DNA from: Mesorhizobium tianshanense
GTDB taxonomy: Bacteria > Pseudomonadota > Alphaproteobacteria > Rhizobiales > Rhizobiaceae
Direction of reading: 5' to 3'
Assembly: GCF_007830515.1 (NCBI RefSeq)
Contig: NZ_VLKT01000027.1
Location: forward strand, 1-64,000
DNA length: 64,000 nt
The stretch's first letter is position 1; each line of letters begins with the position of its first letter. Below the pieces are notes generated by a model. The model did not search any database. It had not been told where the DNA came from and saw nothing but the letters and a program-made list of their open reading frames with translations. The translations under genes and the position numbers were made by a program. This document shows, one piece after another, positions 24,956-33,410 of the stretch.

Positions 24956-25969
24956 ATGAGGCTTGCCACATTGAAGGACGGGACGCGTGACGGAAAGTTG
25001 GTCGTCGTCTCGCGCGACCTGACGCGGTTCACCGATGCCTCGTTTCTGGTGCCGACGCTGCAGGCGGCGCTCGACGACTGGAGCCGCATCGCGCCGCATC
25101 TCGCGACAATAGCGGAATCGCTAGAGAACAATGCCGTGCCGTCAGACCGCTTTCACGAGCATGACGCCCATTCGCCGCTGCCGCGCGCCTATCAGTGGGC
25201 TGACGGCTCGGCCTATGTGAACCATGTCGAACTGGTGCGGAAGGCGCGCGGCGCCGAGATGCCGGCAAGCTTCTGGACCGATCCACTGATCTATCAGGGC
25301 GGTTCGGACGCCTTCATCGCGCCGCGCGACCCGATCCGCATGACCGACGAGGAATTTGGCATCGACATGGAGGCGGAAGTCGCCGTCATCGTCGACGATG
25401 TGCCGATGGGGGCAGACCTTGACGAGGCAAGAGCCGCGATCCGGCTGGTCATGCTGGTCAATGACGTCACGCTGCGCTCCCTTACCGCGCCGGAGCTTGC
25501 CAAGGGCTTTGGCTTTTTCCAGTCAAAACCGTCCTCTGCTTTTTCGCCCGTCGCGGTGACTCCGGACGAGCTTGGGGATGCCTGGGATGGCGGCAAGGTC
25601 AGCCTGCCGCTGCTGGTCGATCTCAACGGCAAGCCTTTCGGCCGGGCGGACGCCGGCGTGGACATGACCTTCGATTTTCCGGCGCTGATTGCGCATGCCG
25701 CGAAAACCCGGCCGCTGGCCGCCGGCACGATCATCGGTTCGGGAACGGTCTCCAACAAGCTCGACGACGGCCCGGGCAAGCCTGTCTCGGCGGGCGGCGC
25801 CGGTTATTCCTGCATTGCCGAATTGCGCATGATCGAGACGATCCAGGCTGGCGCGCCGAAAACGCCATTCCTGCGCTTTGGCGACACCGTGCGCATCGAG
25901 ATGAAGGACAGGACCGGACATTCGATCTTTGGTGCGATCGAGCAGAAGGTCGAAGAATACGCCAGATAA
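24956..25969 (+). CDS. Fumarylacetoacetate hydrolase family protein
   Basis: A 337-residue FAH-family protein. The fold signature DMEAEVAVIVDDVPMGAD carries the metal-binding acidic residues, VNDVTLRSL follows, and GTIIGSGTVSNK plus LRFGDTVRIEMKD are conserved late motifs. In this context it most likely cleaves fumarylacetoacetate to fumarate and acetoacetate, ending tyrosine catabolism. Bacterial family members of this length are common beside hmgA, although it is shorter than the animal enzyme. Third gene of the hmgA operon. Confidence 0.88.
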   Translation: MRLATLKDGTRDGKLVVVSRDLTRFTDASFLVPTLQAALDDWSRIAPHLATIAESLENNAVPSDRFHEHDAHSPLPRAYQWADGSAYVNHVELVRKARGAEMPASFWTDPLIYQGGSDAFIAPRDPIRMTDEEFGIDMEAEVAVIVDDVPMGADLDEARAAIRLVMLVNDVTLRSLTAPELAKGFGFFQSKPSSAFSPVAVTPDELGDAWDGGKVSLPLLVDLNGKPFGRADAGVDMTFDFPALIAHAAKTRPLAAGTIIGSGTVSNKLDDGPGKPVSAGGAGYSCIAELRMIETIQAGAPKTPFLRFGDTVRIEMKDRTGHSIFGAIEQKVEEYAR

Positions 25970-25995
25970 GATGCGAGGGGAGGAGTTCGAAAAGG

Positions 25996-26556
25996 ATGAA
26001 CCTAGTCGATCATTTCCGACGCATGGCCGGCAACAATCTCTGGTCGAACGACCGGCTCTATCGCGCCGTGCTGCAGCTTAAGCCCGGTGAATTCGAGGCC
26101 GAGCGAACCAGCTTCTTCCCCTCGATCAAGGCAACCCTCAATCACATCTTGGCGGTCGATTATCTCTATCTCGATTTTCTCGAAGAGGGCGGCGTTGGCG
26201 CCGCGGCCCATGACGATTTCGTGCCGTTCGATGAACCACAGGCGCTGTTTGCCGCCCAGGCTGCATCCGACCGGCGGCTGATCGCATTTTGCGATCGGCT
26301 CTCAGCGGACGATCTCGACCGAAGGGTCATCACTGACCGGCGCGAGGACGGCATGATCCCCGAGCGCATCGGCGACATCCTCGCCCATGTCTTCCTGCAC
26401 GACATCCATCATCGCGGCCAGGTGCATGCGATGCTGTCAGGCACCTCGGTTGCGCCGCCGCAACTCGACGAGTTTTTGCTCGACTACGATTTGAAGCTGA
26501 GGAAGGCGGAGGTCGAGCGGCTGGAACTAAGCAATCAGGCCAAGGCGACATCGTAA
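25996..26556 (+). CDS. DinB-fold protein, possible maleylacetoacetate isomerase
   Basis: A 186-residue DinB/YfiT-superfamily four-helix protein. The metal-binding His residues are in SIKATLNHILAVD and HVFLHDIHHRGQVHAM, the latter being the typical HxxxH-like DinB motif. Family members include thiol-dependent transferases and maleylpyruvate isomerases. The operon hmgA-MBL-FAH lacks a classic GST-type maleylacetoacetate isomerase, so this gene could supply that step; this is inference from position. Its 3' end overlaps the convergent toxin gene by 22 bases. Confidence 0.82.
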   Translation: MNLVDHFRRMAGNNLWSNDRLYRAVLQLKPGEFEAERTSFFPSIKATLNHILAVDYLYLDFLEEGGVGAAAHDDFVPFDEPQALFAAQAASDRRLIAFCDRLSADDLDRRVITDRREDGMIPERIGDILAHVFLHDIHHRGQVHAMLSGTSVAPPQLDEFLLDYDLKLRKAEVERLELSNQAKATS

Positions 26557-26912
26557 CGGGCGAAATGCGGGTCAGCCGTCAGAATGGTTAGTTCCTCCAC
26601 TTGCGCCTGCGCGATGAGAAGCCTGTCAAATGGATCACCGTGGTGATGAGGCAGACCGCCAACCCTTTGCGCATGTTGAAACGTAATAGTGAGGGGAAGA
26701 AAGCGCATCTGCGGAAGCAGCGCTGCCAGATCATCGGGAGCTTCGAGCTTTCCGATAGCGCGCTTGATGGCGATCTCCCAAACGCTGGCCGCGCTGGCAA
26801 AGACGACCGCATCTGACGCCAGAATGGCACGATGCGGCTCGCGAAGACGAGGATTGTCCGCAATCGACCAAAGGATGATTTGCGTGTCGGCGAGAAATGG
26901 GCCGATCGTCAT
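26535..26912 (-). CDS. Type II toxin, PIN domain (VapC-like)
   Basis: A 125-residue PIN-domain ribonuclease toxin. The expected acidic residues appear in LADTQIILW, ASVWEIAIK, GDPFDRLLIAQAQ and the final TADPHFARY. Toxins of this class cut tRNA or rRNA and are held inactive by the antitoxin encoded just upstream. Its start overlaps the antitoxin stop by four bases (ATGA). The 3' end overlaps the convergent DinB gene by 22 bases. Confidence 0.9.
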   Translation of the reverse strand: MTIGPFLADTQIILWSIADNPRLREPHRAILASDAVVFASAASVWEIAIKRAIGKLEAPDDLAALLPQMRFLPLTITFQHAQRVGGLPHHHGDPFDRLLIAQAQVEELTILTADPHFARYDVALA

Positions 26913-27133
26913 TTAACGTACTCGTCCCATTCGGGACCGAGTTCGTCAAAATCGTCTGCGATCCAGATTTTACCCTTCAAAGCGCCGATGCGAGGCAGAA
27001 GGTCGGCCGATGCTGGCGGTACGAGGCGAGCAGCGACCTTGCCGTGCCGGGTGAGCACGATCTCTTCACCGGCTTGCGCCCGGCTGACAAGTTCCGACAG
27101 TTTCGCTTTGGCTTCGGCGATAGAGATGTTCAT
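26909..27133 (-). CDS. Type II antitoxin, Phd/YefM family
   Basis: A 74-residue antitoxin. The N-terminal DNA-binding part MNISIAEAKAKLSELVSRA and GEEIVLTRHGKVAARLVP are the Phd/YefM signature; the C-terminal acidic tail DDFDELGPEWDEYVK would wrap the toxin. It probably represses its own operon through the palindrome 12 bases upstream. Confidence 0.92.
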   Translation of the reverse strand: MNISIAEAKAKLSELVSRAQAGEEIVLTRHGKVAARLVPPASADLLPRIGALKGKIWIADDFDELGPEWDEYVK

Positions 27134-27144
27134 GGGCTGATCCT

Positions 27145-27168
27145 TTATGACCAGAATTTAGGTCATAA
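27145..27168. promoter_or_regulatory. Operator of the toxin-antitoxin operon
   Basis: TTATGACC-8 bases-GGTCATAA is a perfect dyad with 8-base arms directly upstream of the antitoxin start, where Phd-type antitoxins bind to autorepress. The function is inferred from position and symmetry. Confidence 0.65.
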
Positions 27169-27198
27169 TTGATCGAACCGCAAGGAGGGCGCATCCGC

Positions 27199-28311
27199 CT
27201 ACTCCGCCGCTTGCACCTTCAGCACGCCGCGCTTGATCTGGTCTTGCTCGATCGATTCGAACAAAGCGCGGAAATTGCCTTCCCCAAAACCTTCGTCGCC
27301 CTTCCTCTGGATGAATTCGAAGAAGATTGGGCCGATCACGGTTTTTGAAAAGATCTGCAGCAGGATCTTGGTCGTGCCGCCGTCGACCACGCCTTCGCCG
27401 TCGATCAGGATGCCGTGCTTTTTCATGCGCTCGATCGGCTCGTCATGCCCGTGCACCCGGCCATGGGACATGTCGTAATAGGTGTCGGGCGGGCCGGGCA
27501 TGAACTTCAGCCCGTTGGCGGCCAGCCTGTCGGTGGCGCCGTAGATCTCGTCCGTGCCGACGGCGATGTGCTGGATGCCTTCGCCATTGTACTTCTTCAG
27601 ATACTCGGCGATCTGGCTGGTCTCGTCCTTGGACTCGTTAAGCGGGATGCGGATCTTGCCGCAGGGCGAGGTGATGGCGCGGCTGACCAGCCCGGTGATC
27701 TTACCGTCGATGTCGAAGAAATGGATCTGCTTGAAGCCGAACAGGTCGCGATAGAAATCCCACCATTTGTCCATGTTGCCGCGATAGACGTTGTGGGTGA
27801 GGTGGTCGAGATAATAGAAGCCGACGCCTTCCGGCTTCGGGTCGCGCGCGCCCAGCCAGTCGAACTCGGCGTCGTAGGCCGAGCCCTTCTCACCGTAGAC
27901 CTCGATGAAATAAAGCAGCGAGCCGCCGATGCCGACGATTGCCGGCACATCGATCGCCTTGTCGGTGCCTTCATAAGGTCTCGCGCCCTTGGCGACGGCA
28001 TGGTCGAACGCGTGCTTGGCGTCGACCACCCGCCAGGCCATCGAGGCCGCGCAGGGGCCGTGCTTGTCGACGAATTTCATCGCATGCGAGCCGGGTTCGG
28101 CATTGACGACATAGTTGATGTCGCCCTGCCGCCAGACGGTGATGTTCTTGGTGCGATGCTTGGCCACCGGCACATAACCCATGCGGGTGAAAAGCTCGGC
28201 GAGCTTTTCCGGCTCGGGATGCGCAAACTCGACGAACTCGAAGCCGTCGGTGCCGGCAGGGTTGGCCTTGCTTATCTTTGCGGGCGGGGCGTCGTGCGGG
28301 AAGGGGCCCAT
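27199..28311 (-). CDS. hppD: 4-hydroxyphenylpyruvate dioxygenase
   Basis: A 370-residue Fe(II) dioxygenase that converts 4-hydroxyphenylpyruvate to homogentisate, the step before HmgA. The C-terminal vicinal-oxygen-chelate repeat holds the iron ligands in DHLTHNVYRG (His), GIQHIAVGTD (His) and IFFEFIQRKGD (Glu). The start MGPFPHDAPP is chosen because GGAGG precedes it; upstream in-frame codons are unlike the family. It is divergent from an Lrp-type regulator. With the hmgA operon about 3 kb away it completes tyrosine breakdown from hydroxyphenylpyruvate. Confidence 0.97.
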   Translation of the reverse strand: MGPFPHDAPPAKISKANPAGTDGFEFVEFAHPEPEKLAELFTRMGYVPVAKHRTKNITVWRQGDINYVVNAEPGSHAMKFVDKHGPCAASMAWRVVDAKHAFDHAVAKGARPYEGTDKAIDVPAIVGIGGSLLYFIEVYGEKGSAYDAEFDWLGARDPKPEGVGFYYLDHLTHNVYRGNMDKWWDFYRDLFGFKQIHFFDIDGKITGLVSRAITSPCGKIRIPLNESKDETSQIAEYLKKYNGEGIQHIAVGTDEIYGATDRLAANGLKFMPGPPDTYYDMSHGRVHGHDEPIERMKKHGILIDGEGVVDGGTTKILLQIFSKTVIGPIFFEFIQRKGDEGFGEGNFRALFESIEQDQIKRGVLKVQAAE

Positions 28312-28394
28312 GGCATAGTCCTCCAAAAGTTGGCGTGGCCGGAAAAGGCCATTTCGACGCAATGATAGCGCGGAGCGGGCGCATGGTGCTTGCA

Positions 28395-28408
28395 TTCAAA
28401 CGCTTGAA
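28395..28408. promoter_or_regulatory. Candidate Lrp-type operator between hppD and lrp
   Basis: TTCAA-ACGC-TTGAA is a small perfect dyad midway between the divergent hppD and Lrp starts. Lrp/AsnC proteins bind such AT-flanked dyads near their own gene. Assignment inferred. Confidence 0.4.
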
Positions 28409-28452
28409 ATGATTAGGTGATGCGCGAACTGTGCACATATGGGAAAGAATCC

Positions 28453-28920
28453 ATGGATGATGCGCGCGTTGATCAGTTTGACCGCAAGATAATGGCTCTG
28501 TTGCAGGGCGATGCACGGCTGACCAACAACGATCTTTCCGAACGGGTGAACCTGTCGGCGTCGCAATGTTCGCGCCGCCGTCAGAGGCTGGAGGAGGACG
28601 GCTATATCAGGGGCTATCGCGCCGTGCTCGACCGCGACAAGCTCGGCTTCTCGCTGGTCAACGTCATATCGGTAACGCTCGCTACTCACAATCGCGACAA
28701 TGCGCAGCGCTTCGGCGAATTGGTGGCGCGGCTGCCGGAGGTGCAGGAGGCGCACGCGCTGACGGGCGAGATGGACTATATCCTGAAGGTGGTGACGCCG
28801 GACCTGAAGTCGCTGTCGGAATTCGTCAACGGCGTGCTCTTGCCGCACGAATCCGTGCAACATGTGAAGACGGCGATCGTGCTCGAAACGCTGAAGGAAA
28901 CCGGAGCGCTGCCGATCTAA
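28453..28920 (+). CDS. Lrp/AsnC-family transcriptional regulator
   Basis: A 155-residue Lrp-type protein: N-terminal helix-turn-helix (DQFDRKIMALLQGDARLTNN, then ERVNLSASQCSRRRQRLEEDG) and C-terminal RAM ligand domain (VQEAHALTGEMDYILKVV). It is divergent from hppD and likely senses an aromatic amino acid or keto acid to regulate it. The start at 28453 matches the family; a GTG twelve codons upstream is open too. Its last four bases overlap the convergent rhodanese/phosphatase-like gene. Confidence 0.9.
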   Translation: MDDARVDQFDRKIMALLQGDARLTNNDLSERVNLSASQCSRRRQRLEEDGYIRGYRAVLDRDKLGFSLVNVISVTLATHNRDNAQRFGELVARLPEVQEAHALTGEMDYILKVVTPDLKSLSEFVNGVLLPHESVQHVKTAIVLETLKETGALPI

Positions 28921-29255
28921 CCCTTCGACTGCTGGATCAGCCCGTAGAGGTTGGTGCAGCGTGCACCGGAACGGCAATAGGCGAAGACCGGGCCTTCCAA
29001 CTCATCCAGAGCCTCGGCTTGATCCTCGACATTGTCGGCCGTGATCTGGCCGCTGATGACGGGGATGTAGCGGAAGGCGAGCCCGGCGGCTTCGACCGCC
29101 GCCTTGATGCTGTCCGCCGAAGGCTGGCCGGGCTGTTCGTCATCCGGTCGGTTGCAGATGACGCTCTTGAAGCCGGCGGCCTTGATGGCGGCGACCTCTT
29201 CGGGCTGGATCTGGCCCGAGACCGAATAGTCCTCACTGATCTGACGATATTCCAT
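28917..29255 (-). CDS. TIGR01244-family sulfur transferase/phosphatase-like protein
   Basis: A 112-residue protein of the beta-lactamase hydrolase-like (BLH) phosphatase family. The start is MEYRQISEDYSVSGQIQPEE, followed by GFKSVICNRPDDEQPGQP, and the active-site loop is YCRSGARCTNLY, a C(x)4R-type cysteine loop as in dual-specificity phosphatases. Homologues are fused to sulfur dioxygenases and linked to sulfide handling. The start is supported by AGGA before ATG. It converges with the Lrp gene. Substrate unknown. Confidence 0.85.
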   Translation of the reverse strand: MEYRQISEDYSVSGQIQPEEVAAIKAAGFKSVICNRPDDEQPGQPSADSIKAAVEAAGLAFRYIPVISGQITADNVEDQAEALDELEGPVFAYCRSGARCTNLYGLIQQSKG

Positions 29256-29371
29256 GTCCTGTCCTCGCAATTTGGTTTGGCGACAGTCTTGCCACTCCCC
29301 GACGAGGCCGGCAATCCGCGCAGAATGAAATCCCACTCGTGCAGATAGACATTTCCGGCGGAGAATCCAGC

Positions 29372-30574
29372 TCAGGCTTTCCAGTCTGGGAATGGGTCGG
29401 GCAGTCCGCGCCAGAGTTCGGGCTCGAAGGCCTTGGCCTCGATCAGGCAGTCGTCCAGTTCGGCGCGGATGCGGGCTTCGTCCATCGGCTCGCAGCCGAT
29501 GAAGACCATCTCCTGGCGCCGGTCGCCCCAGACGGGATCGAGATAGCGCCGCATGCTCTCCCGCCATTCGAGATGGTCGGGCCATTGGCCCGATGGTACC
29601 GACGCCCACCACAAGCCGCGCTTTTCGGTTCTGACCAGCGCGCCGGCCTGGCTCAGCTCGCCGACGTGACGCGGTCGGGTGGCGAGCCAGAAAAAGCCCT
29701 TGGCGCGCACGACGCCCGGCCATGCACGGTCAATGAAGGCCTGGAATCGGGCGGGCTCGAACGGTTTTCGCGCCCGATAGACAAACGAGCGGATACCATA
29801 TTCCTCCGTTTCGGGGATATGGTCGCGAAATCCGTTGAGCTCCTTGAACCAGAGCGGATTTTGCTGCGCTTTGTCGAAGTCGAAGCGACCGGTGGCAAGC
29901 ACCTTGTCGAGCGGCACCTTGCCGAAATCGGCTTCGACGATCTCGGCGTCGGGGTTGAGAGCGCGCACGATCAGGCGCGCCATGTCGCGCTGATGTGTGC
30001 TTGCCGCGCCGATCTTGTTCAGCACCACTACGTCGGCGAACTCGATCTGCTCAACCAGAAGGTCGACCAGCGCGCGGCTATCTTGCTGGCCGAGCGATTG
30101 ACCGCGTTGGCGCAGGAAATCCGAGGAGGAATAGTCCTTGAGCAGGTTGAGCGCGTCCACCACCGTCACCATCGTGTCGAGGCGGGCGACATCGGCAAGG
30201 CTGTCGCCATTCTCGTCGCGGAAATCGAAGGTCGCGGCGACCGGCAGCGGCTCGGAAATGCCGGTGGATTCGATCAGCAGATAGTCGAAGCGGCCCTGTT
30301 CGGCGAGCGCGCGGACTTCCTTAAGCAGATCGTCGCGCAATGTGCAGCAGATACAGCCGTTCGACATTTCCACCAGCTTCTCATTGGTGCGCGAAAGGTC
30401 GGCGCCGTCGCGCACCAGCTCGGCATCGATGTTGATCTCGCTCATGTCGTTGACGATGACGGCGACGCGCCGACCTTCGCGGTTCGACAATATGTGGTTC
30501 AAAAGCGTGGTCTTGCCGGCGCCGAGAAAGCCGGAGAGCACAGTGACAGGGAGGCGTTTGGAAGTCTGAAGCAT
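29372..30574 (-). CDS. COG0523 G3E-family GTPase, putative zinc metallochaperone
   Basis: A 400-residue CobW/ZigA-like GTPase. The P-loop is GFLGAGKTTLLNH, the metal site is NGCICCTLRDDL (CxCC), the Walker B-like segment is LLIESTGISEP, and NKIG completes the GTP site. The C-terminal CobW_C domain includes FFWLATRP and RRQEMVFIGCEPMDE. Members under Zur control deliver zinc to client enzymes in scarcity. It follows znuA but has its own Zur-like box and is separated by a terminator, so it is probably transcribed on its own as well. Confidence 0.9.
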   Translation of the reverse strand: MLQTSKRLPVTVLSGFLGAGKTTLLNHILSNREGRRVAVIVNDMSEINIDAELVRDGADLSRTNEKLVEMSNGCICCTLRDDLLKEVRALAEQGRFDYLLIESTGISEPLPVAATFDFRDENGDSLADVARLDTMVTVVDALNLLKDYSSSDFLRQRGQSLGQQDSRALVDLLVEQIEFADVVVLNKIGAASTHQRDMARLIVRALNPDAEIVEADFGKVPLDKVLATGRFDFDKAQQNPLWFKELNGFRDHIPETEEYGIRSFVYRARKPFEPARFQAFIDRAWPGVVRAKGFFWLATRPRHVGELSQAGALVRTEKRGLWWASVPSGQWPDHLEWRESMRRYLDPVWGDRRQEMVFIGCEPMDEARIRAELDDCLIEAKAFEPELWRGLPDPFPDWKA

Positions 30575-30623
30575 GTCGTATCCGAAGGTTGGCCGCGGTT
30601 GAAACGGGTTTGATAGTGCGATA

Positions 30624-30638
30624 TGTTATTACATAACA
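30624..30638. promoter_or_regulatory. Zur-like box upstream of the COG0523 gene
   Basis: TGTTAT-TAC-ATAACA is a perfect dyad about 50 bases upstream of the GTPase start. Its surroundings contain ATGTTATTACAT (30623-30634), identical to a 12-base string before znuC. Zur of alphaproteobacteria binds such AT-rich palindromes; identity inferred from motif sharing and gene content. Confidence 0.7.
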
Positions 30639-30649
30639 AATTATCGCCC

Positions 30650-30679
30650 AAAAAAGGCGGAGTCTGGCTCCGCTTTTTT
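30650..30679 (-). terminator. Intrinsic terminator of znuA
   Basis: The hairpin GGCGGAG/CTCCGC is flanked by an A-run on one side and a T-run on the other, 16 bases after the znuA stop. On the minus strand it ends in a U-run. It separates znuA from the GTPase gene. Confidence 0.85.
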
Positions 30680-30695
30680 CCTGGTGGTGCGGGCC

Positions 30696-31634
30696 TCAGC
30701 TTCCGAGGATCGCGCCTTTGATCTGGGCGATGTTGTTGTGCATCAGGTCGATATAGGTCGAGGCTGGGCCGTCGGGCTGCGACAATGCATCCGAGTAGAG
30801 CGTGCCTCCTACCTTGATGCCAGTCTCGCTGGCGATCTGCTCGATCAGCCGTGCGTTGGTGATGTTTTCGATGAAGACCGCCGCCGCCTTGTCCTGCTTC
30901 ACCTGGCTGACCAGCCTGGCGACGTCGGCGGCGGAAGGCTCCGACTCGGTCGATACCCCTTCGGGGGCCAGGAAGGTGAGGCCATAGGCCTTTTCGAAAT
31001 AGCCGAAGGCATCATGCGAGGTGATGACGACGCGCTTCTCTTTCGGGATCGACTGGATCGCCGCCTGCACTTCGCCCTCGAGCGCGTCGAGCTTCTCGGT
31101 ATAGGCGACGGCGTTGGCCTTGTAGCTGTCGCAACCGTCGGCGTCGGCGGTGCAGAAAGCGTCGGCGATGTTCTTCACGTAGATCTTGGCATTGGCGATC
31201 GACTGGAAGGCGTGCGGATCGGTAGCCGTCTCGCCGCCGGTATCTGCGTCTTCATGGGCGTCGGCATCGGCGAATTCCGGCTTGAAATTGATCGGTGTGA
31301 CTCCCCTGGTCAGAACGGCGATTGTCGCCTTGGTGGCGCTGGCGTCGATCAGGCGCTGCAGAAAGCCTTCGAAATGCAGGCCGTTGACCAGCACCACATC
31401 CGCCCCGGCCATGGCCACCGCGTCAGCCGGGTTCGGCTCGTAGACATGCGCATCGCCGTCCGGCCCGACGATGGTGGTCAGATTGATGCGGTCGCCGCCG
31501 ACATTTTTGGCGAAATCGGCAATGACCGTGAAGCTTGCGACCACTTTCAGCGGTTCCGCGATGGCCGACGACGCGCCAAAGGCTGTTAATGTTATAACGC
31601 TCATTGCCAAGACGGCGCGGATCGATTTTAGCAT
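30696..31634 (-). CDS. znuA: Zinc ABC transporter substrate-binding protein
   Basis: A 312-residue cluster 9 (TroA/ZnuA-type) periplasmic metal-binding protein. The signal peptide ends at AIAEPLKVV near residue 26. Metal ligands are likely the His in GDAHVYEPNP, GLHFEGF and ITSHDAFGYFEKAYGL, plus the Asp/Glu near STESEPSAADV. An acidic loop with a few His (residues about 124-142) takes the place of the longer His-rich loop of other ZnuA proteins. Downstream of znuC-znuB. Zinc, rather than manganese, is inferred from Zur-like boxes and the COG0523 partner. Confidence 0.88.
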   Translation of the reverse strand: MLKSIRAVLAMSVITLTAFGASSAIAEPLKVVASFTVIADFAKNVGGDRINLTTIVGPDGDAHVYEPNPADAVAMAGADVVLVNGLHFEGFLQRLIDASATKATIAVLTRGVTPINFKPEFADADAHEDADTGGETATDPHAFQSIANAKIYVKNIADAFCTADADGCDSYKANAVAYTEKLDALEGEVQAAIQSIPKEKRVVITSHDAFGYFEKAYGLTFLAPEGVSTESEPSAADVARLVSQVKQDKAAAVFIENITNARLIEQIASETGIKVGGTLYSDALSQPDGPASTYIDLMHNNIAQIKGAILGS

Positions 31635-31655
31635 GGACGGTCTCCTTTGTTGGGA

Positions 31656-32534
31656 TCAGGCGGTTCTGTGGCGGTGATGGACGATACGGGCGCGCAGGAT
31701 GCCGCGCGTGCCGAACAGGATCGAGGCGAAATAGACGACGCCGGCGGACAGGATGATGGCCGGGCCGGAAGGCAGTGACGCGTGATAGGACAAGAGCAGC
31801 CCCGCGACGCAGGAGGCAAAGCCGATCAGCACCGCCAGCACGCACATCGGTTCGACGCGCATTGTCCAGAAGCGCGCGGCGGCCGCAGGCAGTATCATCA
31901 GCCCGACGGAAAGCAGCGTGCCGAGCGCCTGGAAGCCGCCGACGAGGTTGAGCACGACGAGGCCAAGGAAGATGAAGTGCACCGGGCTGCCCAGCCGGCT
32001 GACCGAACGCAGGAACAGCGGGTCGAGACATTCGGCGACCAGTGCCCGCCAGAAGATGGCGAGGCTGACCAGCGTGACCAGGACGATGCCGCCGATCAGC
32101 GTCAGCGCTTCATTGTTGAGTGCCAGCACGGTGCCGAACAGCACATGCATGAGATCGACGCTGGAGCCGCGGATCGACACCATCAGCACGCCGATGGCCA
32201 GCGAAATCAGATAGAAGGCCGCCATCGAGGCGTCCTCGCGCTGGATGGTGAAGCGCGAGACGGCGCCGGCGCCGAGCGCCACGATGATGCCGGCAATCAA
32301 CCCGCCGATGGTCATCGGCAAGATCTCCAGCCCATAGAACAGGAAGCCGGCGGCGGCACCCGGCAGGATGGCGTGGGCCATGGCGTCACCCGAAAGGCTC
32401 ATGCGCCGCAGCATCAGGAACACGCCGACGGGGCAGGCGCCGAGCGACAGCATTAGCGACCCGAAAAGTGCCCGCTGCATGAAGGCGAAATCGGCGAACG
32501 GAGCGATGAAAAACCCGTAGAGCGTTTCCATCAT
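31656..32534 (-). CDS. znuB: Zinc ABC transporter permease
   Basis: A 292-residue ABC-3 family permease with eight or more hydrophobic helices. MQRALFGSLMLSLGACPVGVF, then LSGDAMAHAILPGAAAGFL is the typical metal-permease signature, and VGLMILPAAAARFW contacts the metal path. It overlaps znuC by four bases and precedes znuA by 21, forming one operon for metal uptake across the inner membrane. Confidence 0.9.
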   Translation of the reverse strand: MMETLYGFFIAPFADFAFMQRALFGSLMLSLGACPVGVFLMLRRMSLSGDAMAHAILPGAAAGFLFYGLEILPMTIGGLIAGIIVALGAGAVSRFTIQREDASMAAFYLISLAIGVLMVSIRGSSVDLMHVLFGTVLALNNEALTLIGGIVLVTLVSLAIFWRALVAECLDPLFLRSVSRLGSPVHFIFLGLVVLNLVGGFQALGTLLSVGLMILPAAAARFWTMRVEPMCVLAVLIGFASCVAGLLLSYHASLPSGPAIILSAGVVYFASILFGTRGILRARIVHHRHRTA

Positions 32535-33337
32535 GCCGCCCTCGGTCCGGAACCGTGATGATGGTCGTGCCCATGGTCGTGAGCGTGATCACCGTGCTCG
32601 TGGCTGTCGGGCTCGCACCAGGGCGCGTTCTCCTCCCAGGCTTCGTGGAAGTGGCGCGCGCGCAACAGGTTTTCCGGCCGCAGCGTTTCCTTGGTCTCGC
32701 CCCAGGCGATTGGCTGGCGCGCCAGCAGCAGCGTCTCGGGGAAATTCTGGCGCACCAGTTCCAGATCGTGGACAACCACCATGATGGTGCGCTCCTCGCC
32801 ATGCCAGCGCTTGATCAGCGCGATCAGGTCGCCGACCGTCTTGGTGTCGACGGCGTTGAACGGCTCGTCGAGCAGGATGAGGTCGGCGTCCTGCAACAGC
32901 ACGCGGGCAAACAGCGTGCGCTGCAACTGGCCGCCGGACAGCGTGTCGATCGGGCGCGTTTCGAAGCCGCCGAGGCCGACGGCCATCAGCGCCTGGCTGA
33001 CCGCAGCGCGATCTTCCCTGGTATGGCGGCCGAGCAGGCCACGCCGCGGCCACAGCCCTAGCGAAACCAGATCGACGACCCGGGCGGGAAAGGAGCGGTC
33101 GAGCTCCGACTGCTGCGGCAGATAGGCGGCGCGCACGCCGGGCGCGCGGACAACCGTGCCGGCCATCGGCTTCAACACGCCGACGATGCCTTTCATCAGG
33201 GTCGACTTCCCCGATCCGTTGGCGCCGACGACGGCGGTCAGTGATCCCCGGCGGATCGTGCCGTCGAGATGATGGATCGCCGGATGGCTGTTGTAGCCCA
33301 GCGTCAGGTCGCGGAAGGTCAGGCAGGTTTGGGTCAT
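32531..33337 (-). CDS. znuC: Zinc ABC transporter ATP-binding protein with His-rich tail
   Basis: A 268-residue ATPase. Walker A is GANGSGKSTLMK, the signature is LSGGQLQRTLFARVLL, and Walker B is LILLDEPFNAVD. The C-terminal 25 residues are very rich in His and Asp (HGDHAHDHGHDHHHG), a probable zinc sensor or store that may tune transport. First gene of the znuC-B-A operon, with a Zur-like box about 62 bases before its start. Confidence 0.92.
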   Translation of the reverse strand: MTQTCLTFRDLTLGYNSHPAIHHLDGTIRRGSLTAVVGANGSGKSTLMKGIVGVLKPMAGTVVRAPGVRAAYLPQQSELDRSFPARVVDLVSLGLWPRRGLLGRHTREDRAAVSQALMAVGLGGFETRPIDTLSGGQLQRTLFARVLLQDADLILLDEPFNAVDTKTVGDLIALIKRWHGEERTIMVVVHDLELVRQNFPETLLLARQPIAWGETKETLRPENLLRARHFHEAWEENAPWCEPDSHEHGDHAHDHGHDHHHGSGPRAA

Positions 33338-33398
33338 GTGACGATCCGTGGGCGACTACGATCCGCGCGGCTGCAGGCGGCGGCCGACTGGATATGTG

Positions 33399-33410
33399 AT
33401 GTTATTACAT
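33399..33410. promoter_or_regulatory. Zur-like box upstream of znuC
   Basis: ATGTTATTACAT, identical to the 12-base core before the COG0523 gene, lies in the leader of the znuC-B-A operon, flanked by TG and TAG. Repression by zinc-loaded Zur is inferred. Confidence 0.7.
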
